Source of the DNA: JBMFOH01 sp049969715 [NCBI: bacterium]
GTDB lineage: Bacteria > DUMJ01
DNA length: 64,000 nt
Assembly (NCBI GenBank): GCA_049969715.1
Contig: JBMFOH010000007.1
Location: forward strand, 1 to 64,000
Reading direction: 5' to 3'
Both the position numbers and the translations under genes were made by a program. Below are positions 60,975 to 64,000 of this stretch, piece after piece. Positions within the stretch are counted from its first letter, which is position 1, and the number at the start of each line of letters is the position of its first letter. The notes under the pieces are model-generated. The model saw only the letters and a program-made list of their open reading frames with translations, was not told the DNA's origin and ran no database searches.

Positions 60975-62341
60975 AATTAGAGAGTATTAGGACTAAACTT
61001 ACACTATGGTACATATTCCTCCTGGGTATTACCCTTTTTATATTCATATCGATTGTATATGAGAGCTTTAATTTCCTATCTTACAAAGATATAGACCAGT
61101 CTATCCAAACAATAGCGACTTCTATAGAAGAGGACATATTGATAGTAGATGGGAAGATTGTTCTCTTTGAGATAGAGAGGCCATCCTCTTTTTCCAACAC
61201 ATTTGTCCTCTTATTTGACAAGGAAGGAAAACCACTTATAAATATATCCTTTCCCTATCAAGAAGACCTAATAAAGTTTGCCCTTAAAGGTAAGGAATCC
61301 TACTCTACCATAGAAAATAGAGGAGAACGGTTCAGAATATATACCAGTGCCATCAGAGATAACAATACCAATATAGTAGGAGCTATACAGGTTATTATGT
61401 CTCTCTCTAGCGTAGAGAAGAGTCTAAATAAACTATTGATGGTACTCCTCTTTTCTGTTCCTATACTCCTTGTCATAGCCAGTTTTGGGGGTAATATACT
61501 AGCCAAGAATGCCTTAGAACCTATAGATAAGATTGTAGATATGACTCATTCTATAGAGACAGAGAGCTTAGATAAAAGACTTCCAATAATAAGCAGTGAT
61601 ATAGAGATCCGAAGACTAATAGAAACATTAAACGAAATGTTAGAAAGGATAGAAAGAGGATTCAAACGTGAGAAGCAACTTACCCAGGATGTATCACATG
61701 AGCTAAGAGCCCCCCTTACTACAATAAAAGGGAATATCAGTCTGGCTCTCAGAAAGGACCGCCCCATAGAGGAATATGTTTCAATACTACAAGAGGTAGA
61801 AAGGGAAGTAGATTATATGTCCTGTATGATAGACGAACTGTTATTCTTAGCTAGAGAGGATGAACTAACTCAGAGGAGATACTTTAAAGAGGTCTTGTTA
61901 AATGCCCTTATAGAAGAGATATACCTTGAATCTCTTCCATTGGCTAAAGAAAAAGATCTCTCATTAAGTTTAAAATTACCAACATCTCAGATAATAGTAA
62001 AAGGAAACAGTAGCAGTCTAGAAAGATTATTTAGAAATCTTATAGAGAATGCATTAAAATATACTCCAAGTGGGGGGAGAATCGAGATAATTGTAGGGAT
62101 AGAAGAAAATCTTGTAAAGGTTGATATAAAAGATACAGGAATAGGAATCTCTCAAGAGGATATACCACATATATTTGAGAGATTCTATAGGGCAGATAAA
62201 TCGAGACATAGGGGAGGGTTTGGCTTGGGATTGGCTATTGCCCATGCAATAGCCAAATCTCACAATGGTGAGATAAGGGTAGAAAGTTCTAAAGATAAGG
62301 GAAGCACTTTTACTGTCTTACTTCCTATTATAAAAAAATAG
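60971..62341 (+). CDS. membrane sensor histidine kinase
   Basis: 456 residues. Two membrane helices (about 12-35 and 155-175) frame a small extracytoplasmic sensor of roughly 120 residues; a HAMP linker follows (LEPIDKIVDMTHSIETESLDKRL). HisKA has the phosphorylated His243 in DVSHELRAPLTTIKGN; the ATPase domain has N box LIENALKYTP, DTGIGISQEDIPHIFERFYR and GGFGLGLAIAHAIAK. Normal length for the EnvZ/CusS type. Partner is the overlapping response regulator. Signal unknown. Confidence 0.95.
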   Translation: MKLESIRTKLTLWYIFLLGITLFIFISIVYESFNFLSYKDIDQSIQTIATSIEEDILIVDGKIVLFEIERPSSFSNTFVLLFDKEGKPLINISFPYQEDLIKFALKGKESYSTIENRGERFRIYTSAIRDNNTNIVGAIQVIMSLSSVEKSLNKLLMVLLFSVPILLVIASFGGNILAKNALEPIDKIVDMTHSIETESLDKRLPIISSDIEIRRLIETLNEMLERIERGFKREKQLTQDVSHELRAPLTTIKGNISLALRKDRPIEEYVSILQEVEREVDYMSCMIDELLFLAREDELTQRRYFKEVLLNALIEEIYLESLPLAKEKDLSLSLKLPTSQIIVKGNSSSLERLFRNLIENALKYTPSGGRIEIIVGIEENLVKVDIKDTGIGISQEDIPHIFERFYRADKSRHRGGFGLGLAIAHAIAKSHNGEIRVESSKDKGSTFTVLLPIIKK

Positions 62342-62363
62342 CCCAAGGGGGACTCCCTTGGGC
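62332..62363 (-). terminator. intrinsic terminator of the exported small-protein gene
   Basis: A 9-bp stem GCCCAAGGG/CCCTTGGGC (62341-62363, 5-base loop) is followed on the minus strand by TATTTTTTT, a proper U-tract. On the plus strand no T-run follows, so it serves the minus-strand gene; it overlaps the last base of the histidine kinase gene. Confidence 0.8.
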
Positions 62364-62378
62364 TCAGAAAGGGGAGTT

Positions 62379-62786
62379 TTACTTCTTGCTAATTATATCT
62401 ATCTCTGAAGCTACAAAAGTATCTGGAGTGCCTTTAACAATAGTACCTCTTACTGTTATCAGTTCCTTCTCCTTTAGAGTAGAAAACTCTACTGCATTAC
62501 CTTTCTTTAGTATAGTCCGATTCTTACTCCGTTCTAAGGTAGCTAGGAATATCTTGGTATCCTTATTGACCTGGATGGTAAGTTCTCTATCTTTACCTAC
62601 ATACCCCTTAAGGCTTATACTGTAACTTCTTACCTTTACTTTAAAGGTATCTCCAGGTCCTACAGCTACCACATTTCCAGTAAGAGTGAACCTCTTTACT
62701 GTAGACTTTGTTGCTGCAAAAGCCACTGACGTTAGCACTAATGAAACCAGTATAACGGTCATCACTAAAGCCTTTGCTAGTTTCAT
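62379..62786 (-). CDS. small exported beta-rich (OB-fold-like) protein
   Basis: 135 residues. The signal peptide (KALVMTVILVSLVLTSVAFA, cleavage after AFA near 24) is followed by an all-beta domain with LTGNVVAVGPGDTFKVKV, LTIQVNKDTKIF and LITVRGTIVKGTPDTFVASEI, the pattern of DUF5666/OB-type exported proteins of unknown function. GGAGGTGAT precedes the ATG. It lies head-to-tail against the histidine kinase and may be a target of that system (see promoter feature). Confidence 0.7.
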   Translation of the reverse strand: MKLAKALVMTVILVSLVLTSVAFAATKSTVKRFTLTGNVVAVGPGDTFKVKVRSYSISLKGYVGKDRELTIQVNKDTKIFLATLERSKNRTILKKGNAVEFSTLKEKELITVRGTIVKGTPDTFVASEIDIISKK

Positions 62787-62817
62787 CCTACATCACCTCC
62801 AATAGCTTTATCTACTA

Positions 62818-62855
62818 TGTATAGGATAACAGATAAAGATTAAATGAACATTAAA
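62818..62855 (-). promoter_or_regulatory. candidate activator-dependent promoter with 11-bp direct repeat
   Basis: Minus-strand TATACA (62823-62818) is a possible -10. Where the -35 should be there are two TTTAAT hexamers (plus-strand ATTAAA at 62839-62844 and 62850-62855) with an 11-bp period, the spacing of PhoB/OmpR-family binding sites. The neighbouring PhoB-type regulator is the candidate. Confidence 0.35.
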
Positions 62856-62871
62856 ATACTATTAGAGGTTT

Positions 62872-63249
62872 TTAATCTTCTGTCCAAGCTATACTACTCA
62901 TATAAGCCAGATTGGGCTGTCTGGTATCAAGCCTAGAATGCTGTACTATTATCTTCGTATCGCTTTCTACTTTTATGGCAAACGGAACCCCGACATCTAA
63001 CCTTACCCCTAATATCTCTTCAGCCTTATCCAATCTTACATGCCATGTTCTCTCAGGTAAAATTATTATCTCCTTAGATTCTATAGGTTCTCTATCCTCA
63101 AAGTAAAAGGTAAATCTCACCCTTGCCTGTTTCTTATTTACGTTCAGTATGCAGGTAGCCTCATGACTTGGAAGGTCAGGGTCTCCAACTGGTGGAAGAT
63201 ATCCATCAGGAATTAACCAGACATTTGCTCCTATCTCTCTATCTGACAT
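62872..63249 (-). CDS. sensory rhodopsin transducer (ASRT)-family protein
   Basis: 125 residues matching the Anabaena sensory rhodopsin transducer family along its whole length: GANVWLIPDGYLPP, LPSHEATCILNVNKKQARVRFTFYFEDREPI, and VESDTKIIVQHSRLDTRQPNLAYMSSIAW. In cyanobacteria ASRT is a tetrameric beta-sandwich that couples a rhodopsin to gene control; many non-photosynthetic bacteria have it without any rhodopsin, where the fold suggests ligand or carbohydrate binding. No rhodopsin is seen here. GGAGGT precedes the ATG. Confidence 0.88.
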   Translation of the reverse strand: MSDREIGANVWLIPDGYLPPVGDPDLPSHEATCILNVNKKQARVRFTFYFEDREPIESKEIIILPERTWHVRLDKAEEILGVRLDVGVPFAIKVESDTKIIVQHSRLDTRQPNLAYMSSIAWTED

Positions 63250-63277
63250 CTTTACCTCCTATATTATAAATTTCAAT

Positions 63278-64000
63278 CTAATCCTCTCTTTCTCCTCTCG
63301 GGTCTATATGGACGGATATCTCTGAGCTTTCAAGTTTACTCTTCAATCTGTCCTGGACCTCTAATGCTATTCTATGCGCCTCTTTGGCAGAGAGGTTCTC
63401 TCTTACCACAATATGTAAAGAAACCACCTTATTACTCTGGTAATCATGAACTAATATATCATGAAAACTCAATACCCCAGGGACAGAAAGTACAATTCTA
63501 CCTATCTCATCTATGAGTTCTTTGCTAGGGGCTTCTCCAATAAGAAAGCTAGAAGATGACCTTATTAGGTCTATACCAACCCAGCCCAAGAGAATCACTA
63601 CACCTAGCCCAAGGATACCATCTAAGGAGTAGAAATTAAATCTTACGAATAAGAGCCCTAAACCTACTAGGAGAGAAGCTATAGCATCACTCCTATGGTG
63701 CCATGCATCAGCTATAAGTGTAATGGAGTTTACCTTCTTACCAAGAAATATGGAGAACCTTGCCATCCACTCTTTAAAGAGAGCAGAAATCACCATAAAT
63801 AGAACTATCCAGATATTAAACTCTACCTTCTGGGGATTTAATATCCTTTCTATAGAGGTCTTACCTAAGTCATAGGCTACTATCAACAGCATAAAAGCAA
63901 TTATCAGAGTAGCTATCTGTTCTATCTTACCATGACCAAATGGATGTTCCTTATCAGGTGGTATCTCTCCTAGCTTAAACCCAAATAAAACTACTATGGA
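63278..64000 (-). CDS. cation diffusion facilitator metal exporter (5' end beyond window)
   Basis: The frame is open to base 64000, so the N-terminal helices are missing; about 240 residues remain. Visible: PDKEHPFGHGKIEQIATLIIA (the loop between helices 2 and 3, written here in part), the metal site ADAWHHRSDAIASL (HxxxD type) in helix 5, LLVGLGLLF, and the cytoplasmic ferredoxin-like domain from about APSKELIDEIGRIVLSVPGV with VHDYQSNKVVSLHIVV. CDF proteins export Zn, Fe, Mn or Co against protons. The HH..D arrangement does not by itself fix the metal. Confidence 0.92.
   Translation of the reverse strand, partial: SIVVLFGFKLGEIPPDKEHPFGHGKIEQIATLIIAFMLLIVAYDLGKTSIERILNPQKVEFNIWIVLFMVISALFKEWMARFSIFLGKKVNSITLIADAWHHRSDAIASLLVGLGLLFVRFNFYSLDGILGLGVVILLGWVGIDLIRSSSSFLIGEAPSKELIDEIGRIVLSVPGVLSFHDILVHDYQSNKVVSLHIVVRENLSAKEAHRIALEVQDRLKSKLESSEISVHIDPRGERED

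Overview
The window is 64 kb of A+T-rich bacterial chromosome, densely packed with genes. Arginine is almost always AGA/AGG and isoleucine mostly ATA, a bias typical of thermophilic or deep-branching anaerobes. The content also points to an anaerobe: class III ribonucleotide reductase (NrdD/NrdG), an orphan 2-oxoacid:acceptor oxidoreductase gamma subunit, ferredoxin and HdrA-like pieces, a rubrerythrin-like protein, Fe-S uracil-DNA glycosylase, and no respiratory chain. Phylum cannot be settled from the sequence; an uncultured thermophilic lineage near Atribacterota, Dictyoglomota or Thermotogota would fit. No rRNA, tRNA, CRISPR or intact insertion sequence was seen.

Layout. 1-0.5 kb: tail of a restriction-modification protein. 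0.66-3.7 kb: t6A operon tsaE-tsaB-rimI-tsaD plus a YaaC-like gene. 3.76-6.9 kb: transposase remnant, then arsR, an unusual ferredoxin, an HdrA N-terminal-like protein and an orphan hydantoinase/oxoprolinase HyuA. 6.9-15.5 kb (minus): an exported DUF2330-like protein; aroA, nth, a PEGA-repeat surface protein, a diiron protein, uracil-DNA glycosylase; an ABC ATPase with an extra C-terminal domain; a secreted zinc phospholipase C-like protein. 15.6 kb: PAC2 protein. 16.5-26 kb (minus): a beta-mannoside locus (sugar-binding protein, ATPase, permease, UroD-like protein, GH2 beta-mannosidase, GH5 glycanase) with an AraR-type regulator. 26-29 kb: cupin, DUF6485, dtnK-pdxA2 (threonate/erythronate catabolism), a broken nucleotidyltransferase and a sirtuin.

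29.8-40 kb: membrane glycosyltransferase, beta-CASP nuclease, a second UroD-like protein with an intact zinc site, NRAMP transporter, exported isoaspartyl methyltransferase, spermidine-synthase-like membrane protein, metallophosphoesterase. 40.1-44.4 kb: nrdD-dcd-nrdG-arsC-pyrR. 44.4-48.4 kb (minus): an inositol operon with iolN and iolM of the Thermotoga type. 48.6-51 kb: HTH regulator, radical SAM protein, cupin. 51-54.3 kb: YbhN-type membrane protein and a GH36 alpha-galactosidase split by two one-base frameshifts. 54.4-57.9 kb: acpS, anmK, KorC-like subunit, M20 peptidase, VOC protein. 58-62.3 kb: MEDS-PAS-HD-GYP sensor, PhoB-type regulator, histidine kinase. 62.4-64 kb (minus): exported small protein, sensory-rhodopsin-transducer-family protein and the C-terminal part of a CDF metal exporter.

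How it works together. Much of the region supports anaerobic plant-polymer and sugar-acid use (mannan, galactosides, inositol, threonate) under local regulators, alongside housekeeping tRNA modification, base-excision repair and dNTP synthesis. Regulatory DNA is readable: consensus sigma-70 promoters, frequent extended -10 (TGn) promoters, several genes whose ATG sits at the predicted transcription start (leaderless), and a divergent promoter pair (48.4-48.6 kb) carrying the same octamer GCAACAGT exactly 17 bp upstream of each -35. The most unusual items are that symmetric promoter pair, the ArsR-ferredoxin-HdrA-HyuA cassette, the UroD-like protein that has lost its zinc ligands, the ABC ATPase fusion, and the doubly frameshifted galactosidase.
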